From CAVZZV01 sp963779845 (lineage in GTDB: Bacteria > Bacteroidota > Bacteroidia > Bacteroidales > GCA-2748055): a DNA stretch of 64,000 nt. Under the pieces are notes generated by a model that had not been told where the DNA came from, did no database searches, and worked only from the letters and a program-made list of their open reading frames with translations. Numbering within the stretch: the stretch's first letter is position 1; each line of letters starts with the position of its first letter. The position numbers and the translations under genes are program-made. The DNA lies in NCBI GenBank assembly GCA_963779845.1, contig CAVZZV010000006.1, positions 626,612 through 690,611 on the forward strand. Direction: 5' to 3'. Shown here one piece after another: positions 1 through 9,469 of this stretch.

Positions 1-1365
1 TTTTTCATGTATGGTGAAGATATCGATCTGTCCTATCGTATTACCCAGGCAGGTTACAAGAATTACTATTTCCCCGAAACCACCATTATCCATTACAAAG
101 GGGAAAGCACTAAAAAAGGGAGCATCAACTATGTGCTTGTTTTTTATAAAGCCATGATCATTTTCGCGAAAAAGCATTTCTCCAGGAAAAAGGCCCGCTC
201 TCTTTCGCTGTTGATTAATTTTGCAATCTACCTGCGCGCCTCCATTTCGATCATTAAGCGATCCCTTCAAAAGATCGTTCAACCCCTGATCGATTTCCTG
301 CTCATCTATCTGGGATTTTACTTTTTCACCCCGGTATGGTCAGGCCTTAAATTTGGTATGGAAGACCATTTCCCCCCTTTCTACCTTCAATTCATGGTCC
401 CCATTTACATTCTCATTTTCATCACTTCAGTTTATTATTCAGGCGGTTATGAAAAACCGGTAAAAATTTGGAATATCTTTAAAGGCTATCTTAGCGGCAC
501 CATTTTTCTGCTTGTTCTGTATGCCCTCTTACCCGAAGATCTAAGATTTTCACGAGCCCTGATCCTGATGGGCAGTTTCTGGGCTATCGCAGTGCTCCTT
601 TTTCATCGTTTTATTATGAACTTAACCGGGATCAGGGATTATGAATTCTCTTTGAACCGTAAAAAACGGGTTCTTCTTATCGCGGGTAAAGATGAATCTG
701 AACGGGTCGGAAGAATTCTGAAAAACACAAGATTAAGCCCCGATATAGTGGGTACGGTAAACCCTGCCGGAAGCCAGGATCCGTTTTTTATCGGAAATAT
801 AACCCAAATTCAGGAAATTGTAAGAATCCATAAAATTGAAGAGGTTGTATTCTGCTCCAGAGATATTGCAGCCCAGGGAATCATAAAAAATATGGCCCTG
901 CTTAATGACGAAAATATCGAGTTTAAAATAGCCCCTCCGGAAAGCCTTTCTGTGATTGGCAGTAATTCCATTTATACTTCCGGAGACCTCTACCTTATCC
1001 GCTTCAATTCCATTGGAAAAGAGAATAATAAACGAAAAAAAAGGCTTTTTGATGTGCTGGTTTCATTGGTTATGATTCTTTTGAGCCCGATCCTGTGGAT
1101 TTTCATAAAAGACTTTCCCAGGGTGCTTAAAAGTGCTCTGCTTGTCTTTGCCGGTAATTTAACCTGGGTTGGGTATTGCCCTAAAACAGATCTCAGTTCG
1201 ATCCCTGTATTGCGTCCCGGGGTATATTCGGTTTGCCTAAAAGAACAAGAGGAACTCCCACAAACTGTTAGCGAAAACCTTAACCTGGAATACGCGAGAG
1301 ATTATCATATATCTGCAGATTTTAATATTTTGTGGATGAATTTATTTTTTATAAAGAAAAAATAA
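1..1365 (+). CDS. Glycosyltransferase family 2 tail fused to a WcaJ-like membrane sugar-transferase module (5' partial)
   Basis: The frame is open at the left edge of the window, so the N-terminal catalytic part is missing. The first ~40 residues (MYGEDIDLSYRITQAGYK, then a His in TTIIHYKG) match the C-terminal end of GT-A family 2 rhamnosyl-type transferases. They are followed by four or five hydrophobic segments (about residues 90-210), a Rossmann-like nucleotide/CoA-binding segment beginning KKRVLLIAGKDESERVG, and a short stretch (KRLFDVLVSLVMILLSP ... VGYCP ... VLRPGVYS) resembling the start and middle of bacterial sugar transferases (PF02397). That last part is far too short for a full phosphoglycosyltransferase domain, so it is probably degenerate. 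Expected role: inner-membrane polysaccharide/O-antigen assembly. The function is inferred from domain resemblance. Confidence 0.75.
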   Translation, partial: FFMYGEDIDLSYRITQAGYKNYYFPETTIIHYKGESTKKGSINYVLVFYKAMIIFAKKHFSRKKARSLSLLINFAIYLRASISIIKRSLQKIVQPLIDFLLIYLGFYFFTPVWSGLKFGMEDHFPPFYLQFMVPIYILIFITSVYYSGGYEKPVKIWNIFKGYLSGTIFLLVLYALLPEDLRFSRALILMGSFWAIAVLLFHRFIMNLTGIRDYEFSLNRKKRVLLIAGKDESERVGRILKNTRLSPDIVGTVNPAGSQDPFFIGNITQIQEIVRIHKIEEVVFCSRDIAAQGIIKNMALLNDENIEFKIAPPESLSVIGSNSIYTSGDLYLIRFNSIGKENNKRKKRLFDVLVSLVMILLSPILWIFIKDFPRVLKSALLVFAGNLTWVGYCPKTDLSSIPVLRPGVYSVCLKEQEELPQTVSENLNLEYARDYHISADFNILWMNLFFIKKK

Positions 1366-1538
1366 TGAAAGTCCTGAGCATGAAAGTGGTCGTAAAACCT
1401 TTTTATTAATTACCCTTTACTTTCATTTCGCAAAGAAAAACGGTCCATTTATAATACAAGCCCTGTCATAGGTCAAAAAAATATAAACCAAATCAGATAC
1501 TTCTCGTATCATAGTGTTTATTCCTGATTCATTATTTA

Positions 1539-1546
1539 TATATTTG
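1539..1546 (+). promoter_or_regulatory. Bacteroidota-type -7 promoter element
   Basis: TATATTTG fits the Bacteroidota sigma-ABfr -7 consensus TANNTTTG and lies 14 bp upstream of the ATG at 1561. No good TTTG -33 box is visible at the expected distance. The predicted leader is very short. Confidence 0.4.
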
Positions 1547-1560
1547 TTTTTTGCATAAAT

Positions 1561-4500
1561 ATGATAAAGAGAATTTTACTCCCAACACTGTTGTCCGTTA
1601 TATTCCTTTCTCAGGGATTCAGTCAGCAGGAAACAGATCTACAGGCTACGTTTTTAACCGCTGAATCCTATTTCCTTTTCGAGGAATTCAAAGAGGCCCT
1701 ACCCCTATATCTGCGTATTCATCGAGCGCAACCCGAAAACGATAACATCAATTACAAAATTGGTGTCTGCTTTCTGAATGATCCCTTTCAAAAGGAAAAG
1801 GCCATCATCTATCTTGAAAAAGCGAGTGAGAATATAAATCCACGATACCGGCAGAACAATTTCAAGGAAACAGCCGCTCCGACCGATGCCGTCTTTTACC
1901 TGGGGAATGCTTATTTTATAAATAACCAGATAGATAATGCAAGGGAACAATATAATAAGTTCCTTAAAATCATGGATACAGAGGTTTATGACAGGCAACT
2001 TGTCCTGGATCAGATAGATGCTTGCGATGCAGCGGCGAGACTGGAGAAAAAACCGATCGATTTTGACCGCCGGCTCCTTCCTTCAAAAATAAATACCCGT
2101 TTCTCCGAAAAAAACCCGGTTGTTTCGGGTGATGAAACCCGTCTCGCCTATATAGCTGAACTTCAATTTTATGATGCCGTTTTCTTTACCGAAAAAATTA
2201 ATGGTAATTGGACGGAACCACGGAATATCGTTGCGGAACTGGGTGTTGACGGGGATGTTTATCCCGTGAGCATGTCCTATAAGGGCGACCGGATGTATAT
2301 TTACAGAAACGACGATTTCATCGGTAACCTATACCAAACGACCTACTCCAATGGGAAATGGGGGCCTTTGGTAAAGCTGAATGAAAATATCAATACAAAA
2401 TACTGGGAATCGCATGCCAGCGAAACCAGGGATGGAAAAACGCTCTATTTTTCGAGTAACCGCAAAGGAGGAATGGGCGATCTGGACATTTACCGATCAG
2501 AAAAAATGCCAAATGGTGGGTGGGGGCCTGCTGTAAATCTGGGTTCCGTGGTTAATTCAATATACAATGATGATACCCCTTTTATTACCGCATCGGGCGA
2601 TAAACTTTTTTTTAGCTCTTACGGACATTACAATATGGGGGGATATGATATCTTCATGACCCGTAAAAATTCGGATGGATCCTGGGCTGCACCGGTTAAT
2701 TTGGGTTACCCCGTAAATACCACCGATGATGACCAGTTTTTCAATCCGGTGGGTGACGGTGAAAAAGCCTATTACTCCAGATATGACCATGCAGGGGCAG
2801 GCTTGTATGACATATACGAATATACAGTCTATAATGCGGATTACCCCAGGATGTTCCCCATTTCCGGTTTATTGGATTATATGGGCACCAAAACAGATTC
2901 TTCCGAAGTCCTGCTTTCCGTTATTGATAAATTGGGAAGGGATACCCTTCTGTCGATTCATCCAAATCGCAAGGGTGAGATCGCATTTAAAGTTCCGGCG
3001 GGTACTTATCAATTGGTTTTTGACAGCGAGCGTTTCCATAAATTTATGATGGATCTTGAAGTGGATCAGAACACCCCCCATTCAGGACTGATCCTGCCGG
3101 GGACGATCAAACTGCAGGCCCGGCCGCTGGCCCTTACCCAGGAAGAAGAAGATAAAAAACTTCAGCTTCAGGATACCCTCATTATAGTGGACGAACAGAA
3201 AGAGGTCAGGATAAAATACAACGCAGAGCGCGGATCAGATGTGGTAATCAATGTATTTAACAACGATTCCATCCTCGCAAGCACCGACTCACTCGAAATC
3301 AACCGGCGTCGGAACACCTTTGAATTTGTACCTGAACCCGGCAAGAATAAAGTAGTGATCACCCTGACCGATGAAGAGGGAAATGTGATCGAACGGAGTG
3401 CCGAGGTCATCTATAATGCCCCTGAATCGATCAATAATATTGATGACAACAGGGAAGGTATGGAAGAAGATGGCAATAAACCAATCACGGAAGCAGACCA
3501 GGGGACGGTGGAAGATAATATGCCTGAGGTAAAGGCTTCTGACCAAAAGACAGATGCGAATATTTCTCTTATTAAGGATAAGCTTTCTTCCCTCGCGGAT
3601 GGGAGGCTGAAAGAATTCATTGACGGAATCGATCTGGAAAAAGAGGGAATCCGGTCATTAGATGATCTGATAAAATACCTTAAAGAGAATGCCGCTGCCA
3701 ATGGTTACACCATGGAAGAGGTGGACGACCTTCTAAGTAGAGCCTTATCGGAAAAGGATCTGAATGAATTTATCGCCGATATGAAAAGAGCCTCAGAGGG
3801 CAATCTTCGCAAAACCCTTTCCGATTTTAATCCTGAAAAGGAAAATATCGGGACCCCCAGAGAACTGATTGATAGGCTGATGGAAAAAGCAGTCACTTCA
3901 AACTACAAGGAAAGCGATGTGGCAGCTTCGCTGGCAATCCTTGCAGCTCAGGGCAATAAAGATCCTCAGTGGCTCCTGAACGCCCTAAAGAACAATTCGA
4001 CTGATAAACTCAGAGATTATCTTGAGAATTACACCCTCGATCCCTCTCTGATCAATGCACCCGCTGCATTGGGGATGGACTTATACTCAAAGGCAGAAAC
4101 AGGTCAGATCGATAAATCAGAATTTTTGGATCTGCTTACCAAACTTGCTGTATCCCGGAATGTGGAAGCGCTAAAGAATCGTTTGGCGCAACTGGCTGAA
4201 GGAGATTTGAAGAGCCTTCTGGACAGTCTCGATCTGCAATATAATCAGATTTACACTGCAGACAGTCTTATTAAGTTCCTCTATAATAATAAATATAACC
4301 TTGACTATACCGATGAGGATGTGGACAAACTCCTTTCCGATGCTCTGGGCATGCAGATGAAGGAAATCGACGATCTAAGACGTCGCATGGCTGTGGTTTC
4401 CGAAGAAGAGCTGAAAGATTTCCTTACCAATTATGATGTAAGAGAGGGAAAACATACTTCACCACAGGGATTTATTGATTATCTGAAAAGGAGTACCAGA

Positions 4501-5154
4501 CAGAATAGGTTCACCGAAGAGGATATCAACTGGGCATTACTTCGCCTGGCATTCAAAGGTGATCCGGACGATATTGCCAGAGAACTTTCCAAATTCTCCT
4601 TTGGCGACCTGCAGGAACTTGCGCTTACCGTGGATCCATATGCGGAAAGTATCAAGACCACCGATGAACTCATTAATTATTTCATCGATAATTCGAAAAA
4701 ACACGACTATACAAAAGATGATTTCACCAAGGCAATTGCCGATTACAGCAGTTACGGGGATGCATTGAAATTCCTCGAAAAGCTTATCAATCTGGCAGAG
4801 GGCGAAACCAGGACTTATCTGCATACGATCGACCCTGTTAAACAAGGGCTCCGGAGCAAACAGGATGTTATCCTCCGACTGCTTAAAGATTCGGATGATA
4901 ATCTGAATGATAAGAAGGAGATAATTTCGCTGATTCTTCGTGCGGAAGAACTTAGTAAAGATGATATCCAGTCCGGATTAAAAAGCCTTGCTGAAAGCGA
5001 TCTTGCCGAGGCCATTGATAATCTGCCGGCAGATATGATCAGTGCAGATGAGGCCTTCACCTATCTCCTTCAAAATCCGGGCAATGCTCCCTACACCGAA
5101 AAAGAGGTCCTGGATGCCTTCACCCGTTATCTAAAGCGATCTGAATCTGTATAA
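1561..5154 (+). CDS. Secreted TPR / PD40 beta-propeller protein with long helical repeat region (frame broken before the C-terminus)
   Basis: Residues 1-22 are a signal peptide ending FSQ. Residues ~25-160 are TPR-like (tandem helices around EEFKEALPLYLRIHRAQP). Residues ~180-430 contain PD40/WD40-like strands such as LYFSSNRKGGMGDLDIYR and LFFSSYGHYNMGGYDIF, the arrangement seen in Bacteroidota envelope proteins of the PorE/OmpA class. A beta-sandwich-like segment follows. From about residue 660 to the end, some eight helical repeats of ~75-80 residues recur, each with an L..LA.G.L...L..LD core and a T.D.LI.YL motif. No OmpA peptidoglycan-binding domain is present. The stop at 5152 is caused by a frame break around 5130-5140: the repeat continues in the next frame to 5716. 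Function unknown; an envelope scaffold is a guess. Confidence 0.8.
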   Translation: MIKRILLPTLLSVIFLSQGFSQQETDLQATFLTAESYFLFEEFKEALPLYLRIHRAQPENDNINYKIGVCFLNDPFQKEKAIIYLEKASENINPRYRQNNFKETAAPTDAVFYLGNAYFINNQIDNAREQYNKFLKIMDTEVYDRQLVLDQIDACDAAARLEKKPIDFDRRLLPSKINTRFSEKNPVVSGDETRLAYIAELQFYDAVFFTEKINGNWTEPRNIVAELGVDGDVYPVSMSYKGDRMYIYRNDDFIGNLYQTTYSNGKWGPLVKLNENINTKYWESHASETRDGKTLYFSSNRKGGMGDLDIYRSEKMPNGGWGPAVNLGSVVNSIYNDDTPFITASGDKLFFSSYGHYNMGGYDIFMTRKNSDGSWAAPVNLGYPVNTTDDDQFFNPVGDGEKAYYSRYDHAGAGLYDIYEYTVYNADYPRMFPISGLLDYMGTKTDSSEVLLSVIDKLGRDTLLSIHPNRKGEIAFKVPAGTYQLVFDSERFHKFMMDLEVDQNTPHSGLILPGTIKLQARPLALTQEEEDKKLQLQDTLIIVDEQKEVRIKYNAERGSDVVINVFNNDSILASTDSLEINRRRNTFEFVPEPGKNKVVITLTDEEGNVIERSAEVIYNAPESINNIDDNREGMEEDGNKPITEADQGTVEDNMPEVKASDQKTDANISLIKDKLSSLADGRLKEFIDGIDLEKEGIRSLDDLIKYLKENAAANGYTMEEVDDLLSRALSEKDLNEFIADMKRASEGNLRKTLSDFNPEKENIGTPRELIDRLMEKAVTSNYKESDVAASLAILAAQGNKDPQWLLNALKNNSTDKLRDYLENYTLDPSLINAPAALGMDLYSKAETGQIDKSEFLDLLTKLAVSRNVEALKNRLAQLAEGDLKSLLDSLDLQYNQIYTADSLIKFLYNNKYNLDYTDEDVDKLLSDALGMQMKEIDDLRRRMAVVSEEELKDFLTNYDVREGKHTSPQGFIDYLKRSTRQNRFTEEDINWALLRLAFKGDPDDIARELSKFSFGDLQELALTVDPYAESIKTTDELINYFIDNSKKHDYTKDDFTKAIADYSSYGDALKFLEKLINLAEGETRTYLHTIDPVKQGLRSKQDVILRLLKDSDDNLNDKKEIISLILRAEELSKDDIQSGLKSLAESDLAEAIDNLPADMISADEAFTYLLQNPGNAPYTEKEVLDAFTRYLKRSESV

Positions 5155-5212
5155 TTTCCGCAAAAACCTACTCGACAATGCCGAGGGGGCCCTTAGAGAG
5201 ACCATAGCCATT

Positions 5213-5716
5213 ATGGATATCACCAGACATGGGATCAAGGATCCGGATTCGATGGTACATTATCTCCTAAAAACGGCTGATGGCAGCAATTACACACAGG
5301 AAGAGGTTTACGAGCTCCTGGGTAAAGTGATCGATCAGAAAAACATCGAGAACTTTATTGAGCGCCTGAAAAACCTCGCCTCTGGTGGTTTGCTTACAGC
5401 CCTGAACGAGCTTAATCTCAAAGCTTCGAATATCGGGACGATCGAAGATCTTATCAGGCACCTCCTTTCCATAGCGGATGAATATGAGTTCGAACCCGGT
5501 TATTTATGGGATCTGATCCTTCAGATGGCCCTGGATGCAAATGCCGGAAATGACGGGCTCAATGACATCCTCGCCGACCAGATTGGCCATAAGAGATTTG
5601 GTAAGGCCATGGGATTTGCCGGAGGGCTGATTTTGCTGAGCGGGTTAATTATTTTCATCCTGATACTGGTTGCAAGGAGAAAAAGGAGGAAGGATGAACA
5701 GCCGGAACAGGGATAA
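5213..5716 (+). CDS. Out-of-frame C-terminal piece of the PD40/helical-repeat protein, with membrane anchor
   Basis: This frame is open from about 5135 and continues the helical repeats of the preceding gene without loss (LYNFRKNLLDNAEGALR, then an ITRHGIKDPDSMVHYLL repeat). It then ends in a single hydrophobic helix (GGLILLSGLIIFILILVA) followed by a basic tail RRKRRKDE. The full-length protein would therefore be anchored at its C-terminus. The methionine at 5213 is only an internal codon. I read 1561-5716 as one gene of about 1,385 codons broken by a single-base indel, either real or an assembly error. Confidence 0.7.
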   Translation: MDITRHGIKDPDSMVHYLLKTADGSNYTQEEVYELLGKVIDQKNIENFIERLKNLASGGLLTALNELNLKASNIGTIEDLIRHLLSIADEYEFEPGYLWDLILQMALDANAGNDGLNDILADQIGHKRFGKAMGFAGGLILLSGLIIFILILVARRKRRKDEQPEQG

Positions 5717-5809
5717 TTGAATACTTTTGGATTTACGGGGAATGGTTGACTCTGGTGCATAATAATATATGTCACTACGGGCATTTATTAAATTAAAATT
5801 TAAAATACC

Positions 5810-7012
5810 ATGAGGCTGATTTTTTATTTTTCTCTCTTAAATGTACTCTTCATTTTTTCAAATGCTAATGCTCAAGTCGATATTACGGTACAATTTTCCT
5901 CCAATGAATTGGTAGAATATCATTCCTCAAATAAGTCAATATTATACTCTTATGATAGCGTATTCCTTGAAATAAAGGGTAAAGGACGTTATTATTATCC
6001 TGAGGAAATAGAATCAATAAAGGCAAATGATCTTTTTCTGGTAACGAAAAATGTCAGAAGAGCTAAAGTTTATAAAAAGGAATTTGTTGAACAAGTTATA
6101 GAGGGCTATATGAGCCTCTATAAAAGCAAAAATACAGAAGGTAAATTATGCCTCTATCTTCAAAAAGAAGATTCAATGATTTATTATATACCGGAAAAAT
6201 ATTTTAAGGGTTATATTAATTCTTTATTTTCCGATTGCGAAAAACTAAATATAGAAATGGAGAAAAAATCATTGCAAAGATTCACCTATAAGCTCTATAC
6301 TTTTTATGAATTGGTTTCATTTTATAATAATTGTATGGATAAGGATTCCAAATCTATTACATTTAAAGAACCCAAAATATTATTTAATAAATACGTGGCA
6401 TTTGGGGCAACGACTTCCACAATCAAGACAAGCCTTTATCCTTTCGATGGTCAAAACTACTCGTTAAAGTTAAGTCCTCATTTTGGTGTTGCCATGGGTT
6501 ATCTTTACTCAAATCGCTTAGGTTTTTTCATTGGTCTGAATTATTCTAAAATCCACAGTACTTCTATGTTTACTACAATAGGTACACGATTTGATGAAAA
6601 TAATTCTATTATTCTGGCAAATGTTGATATTGACCTTGGGATATCCTTTCATCTAGTTGAAGTGCCACTTTCTCTTTACATACAACCTGTTCAATTCAAA
6701 CATTTAAAACCCTATATTGAATTTGGTCCAAGATTAGATGTTCTTTTTATGGATACTTCAAAAGTTACTGCGGATGATGATTATACAGAAGGTATTAATT
6801 ATAAATACGATATCCGATTTGATATGTTAACGTTGGCAAAATTTATAAACCTGGGGATTGAAACTACGAAATTTAATAAAAAGTTTAATTTAAACTTTGG
6901 AATATCTAATTCGAGATACGGTTTCATCCCAATGACATCCTATGGTTTTCATAAACAAAATTCTAATATAAGTTTTACGAAATATTTGCTGTCTCTTAGA
7001 ATGTTTATTTAG
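5810..7012 (+). CDS. Outer-membrane beta-barrel protein
   Basis: 400 aa with a clear signal peptide (hydrophobic residues 3-20, cleavage near NANAQ). The N-terminal half is a mixed alpha/beta region without a recognisable family. From about residue 195, alternating hydrophobic strands appear (FGVAMGYLYSNRLGFFIGLNYSKI, then FHLVEVPLSLYIQPVQF, then INLGIETTKFNKKFNLNFGISNSRYGF). This is the pattern of PorT-like barrels of Bacteroidota, ending in the aromatic-rich strand LLSLRMFI. Codon use is more AT-rich than its neighbours. Exact function unknown. Confidence 0.7.
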   Translation: MRLIFYFSLLNVLFIFSNANAQVDITVQFSSNELVEYHSSNKSILYSYDSVFLEIKGKGRYYYPEEIESIKANDLFLVTKNVRRAKVYKKEFVEQVIEGYMSLYKSKNTEGKLCLYLQKEDSMIYYIPEKYFKGYINSLFSDCEKLNIEMEKKSLQRFTYKLYTFYELVSFYNNCMDKDSKSITFKEPKILFNKYVAFGATTSTIKTSLYPFDGQNYSLKLSPHFGVAMGYLYSNRLGFFIGLNYSKIHSTSMFTTIGTRFDENNSIILANVDIDLGISFHLVEVPLSLYIQPVQFKHLKPYIEFGPRLDVLFMDTSKVTADDDYTEGINYKYDIRFDMLTLAKFINLGIETTKFNKKFNLNFGISNSRYGFIPMTSYGFHKQNSNISFTKYLLSLRMFI

Positions 7013-7220
7013 TTTCCAGGATTGGTTGAGATTTAAGACTGGAGAAAAGGACTTTTCTCATTTCAGTGTTGGTTTTATGCGGTTTCGTGTACTCGCCCAG
7101 GCCGGTTCACCCTCTGGAAAATTCGTCATGGTGGTTGGAGAGATGGTAAGAAAAATTTGTATTTTTCCGATTTAAACTGAACTTACACCTGGAGCTTAAT
7201 ACAACAAATCATCATACCAG

Positions 7221-8295
7221 ATGAATACCGAAATAAAACTGGAAGATTTAGGATATAATGACCGGATTGAAAAATTCAGGACAGAACAAGAACTGGATGA
7301 ATTTGAGATAGGAAGAATTATTGCAGAGCATAAGGAAAGATACATTGTAAGGACGGTTAAAGCTGAATTTGAAGCTGAGATAACCGGGAATATGCGGTTT
7401 TCAGCTGCAAAGTCGTGAAGATTTCCCCGCCGTTGGAGATTGGGTAGCATTGACAGCGTATGATTCAGATTTTGCAGTCATTCATAAAATATTACCAAGA
7501 TCTTCCATAATTCAACGTCAAGCGGTGGGACAAACCGGAGAGGTTCAAATCATAGCGGCAAATATTGATTATGCATTTTTAGTTCAGGCAGTCGACCGGG
7601 ATTTTAATATAAACCGAATAGAAAGATACCTCACTATTTGTTATTCCTCTAAAGTTACCCCGATAATTTTGCTTAGTAAAACAGACCTTATTGAAGAGCA
7701 GAGAATTACGGATATACTGGAAAGTATTAAGTTACGGATCAAGGATGTTCCGGTTATTGCTATGAGTAACGAAACGGAGAAGGGATACGAAGACATAAAA
7801 GAGACCATTGAAAAAGGGAAAACCTACTGTATGCTAGGATCTTCGGGGGTTGGAAAGTCTTCCCTGGTAAATAATCTCTCTGCCAGGAACATAATGAAAA
7901 CGGACAGGATTAGTAAAAGTACAAATAAGGGGCGACACGTCACAAGCCATAGAGAATTAATCCTACTTGAAAACGGGGGAATTCTCATTGATAATCCGGG
8001 GTTGCGGGAAGTGGGAATTGCAGATACAACCTCCGGATTGGAAACTACTTTTGACAAAATAATCGCTCTTTCACAAACGTGTAAATTCAAAGATTGTACT
8101 CACACCACCGAGATCGGTTGCTCAGTTCTTGAAGCCATTGAAAAAAAAGAAATAGAAAAAAGTACCTACGAAAATTACCGGCGACTGGAAAGAGAAAGGG
8201 CACATTTTGAATTAACAATTGAAGAGAGACGTAAGGGTGATAAAAAATTTGGAAAAATGATGAAGAATTATAAAAAAGAGAGGAATAAAAATTAG
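7221..8295 (+). CDS. rsgA: Ribosome small subunit-dependent GTPase RsgA (frameshifted)
   Basis: RsgA matures the 30S subunit. The circularly permuted GTPase motif order is visible: G4 LLSKTDL, then G1 GSSGVGKSSL, then G3 DNPGLREVG. The C-terminal zinc knuckle follows (CKFKDCTHTTEIGC). The N-terminal OB-fold is in a different frame (7221-7418): it runs to GNMRFSA and then the rest (QSREDFPAVGDWVAL) reads in another frame from about 7403, so one indel splits the gene. Without it the protein would be ~357 aa, slightly longer than usual (300-350). Because rsgA is rarely lost, an assembly indel is as likely as true inactivation. Confidence 0.88.
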
Positions 8296-8385
8296 ATGTA
8301 ATTGATGGTGCACAGATGGCGCGGTTTATCAGCGAGCTTTCGAAAAATATTGAAAACGGATCTAAATTTATAATAGTGAAAGAAG

Positions 8386-9303
8386 TCATTCTTTTACTTC
8401 CGACAAATTCCTTGCTTCAATATATATATGTTTGATTTCGGGATAGCTTTTCCGGATATTGTCTTCAATACGTTTTATGGTTTCGGAAAGATCCGTACTG
8501 CTTAGCCTGTTGAGAAACTGAACATCAAGCGCCAGTAAAACCTCCTCGGGCGCCATATGCATGGTGAGTGGCCGGTGAAGGGTTTTAACATTTTTTTCCT
8601 CCTTAACCAGTTTCATGATATCATCAATGATATGGGGCTGCATACTCTCCCCTATCAGCAGGTTACGGCTTTCTATCGTAAGAAGTACTGCTACATAGGC
8701 CAGCAACAATCCGATGAGAACGGAGGCTAACCCGTCAGCAGGCGGGAAATGGTAATGACTTCCGATAAATACCCCTGCTGCGGCGATTATCAACCCTCCC
8801 AGGGCAGCGCCATCTTCAAAGATAACCACAAAAAGACTGGGATCCTTGCTTATCCGGAGCCTTTTAAAAAACCTACCCCTGATCCCTTTATTTTTATTCA
8901 GGCCGCGAACAGCAATGATAAAGGAAGTACCTTCGAATAAGAATGCACCGCCCAATACAGAATAATTCCATGCGAGATTGGTGAGCTGCTCCGGATGTTG
9001 AATGTGTTTAATGCCCTCATAAATGGACATTCCTCCTCCAAGTCCAAAGATCAGGATGGCAACAATCAGAGACCAAAAATAAACCTCTTGCCCGTATCCA
9101 AAAGGATGCTCCTTATCAGAAGGCTTTTTACTGCGGTGTAATCCGAGAAGTAATAATAACTGGTTGACCGAATCCACTGAACTATGGATTCCCTCGGAAA
9201 TCATAGCAGAACTGCCTGTAAAAGCAGCCGCCAGGAATTTTAATACGGCAATGGCTACATTCGCTGATAGCGCTCCATATATGGTGATTTTAGAATGAGC
9301 CAT
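8386..9303 (-). CDS. Cation diffusion facilitator (CDF) family metal transporter
   Basis: 305 aa. Six hydrophobic segments and a C-terminal cytoplasmic ferredoxin-like domain (from about residue 215, VKEEKNVKTLHRPLTMHM) fit the CDF family, which exports Zn, Fe, Mn or Co by proton antiport. The transmembrane-2 metal site HxxxD is seen in EGIHSSVDSVNQ. The usual transmembrane-5 HxxxD is replaced by an FEDGAALGG sequence, placing it in the FieF-like subgroup with a divergent site, so metal specificity cannot be called. The start at 9303 is supported by a polar N-terminus directly before the first helix. Confidence 0.88.
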   Translation of the reverse strand: MAHSKITIYGALSANVAIAVLKFLAAAFTGSSAMISEGIHSSVDSVNQLLLLLGLHRSKKPSDKEHPFGYGQEVYFWSLIVAILIFGLGGGMSIYEGIKHIQHPEQLTNLAWNYSVLGGAFLFEGTSFIIAVRGLNKNKGIRGRFFKRLRISKDPSLFVVIFEDGAALGGLIIAAAGVFIGSHYHFPPADGLASVLIGLLLAYVAVLLTIESRNLLIGESMQPHIIDDIMKLVKEEKNVKTLHRPLTMHMAPEEVLLALDVQFLNRLSSTDLSETIKRIEDNIRKSYPEIKHIYIEARNLSEVKE

Positions 9304-9469
9304 GATTCACTTCCGCTTTTCGATCCATTTTTCTGACAGGGGAATCTATTTTACCATGATTACCTCTGAAAGGGAATGTACTATCTTGGTTAAACAATAC
9401 AAAACCGGCTCAGGTTTTCTTTTCGGGGAGAGATTTTCATTCCTGCTAATAACCGCTATCCTGAAATCA

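Noticed and set aside
2557..5060. Many minus-strand frames within the PD40 gene
   Set aside because: They mirror the strong codon bias of the plus-strand gene and resemble nothing.
8296..8385. Short coding-like frame (AQMARFISELSKNIENGSKF) between rsgA and the CDF gene
   Set aside because: About 30 codons, no start, no family; possibly chance or a tiny remnant.
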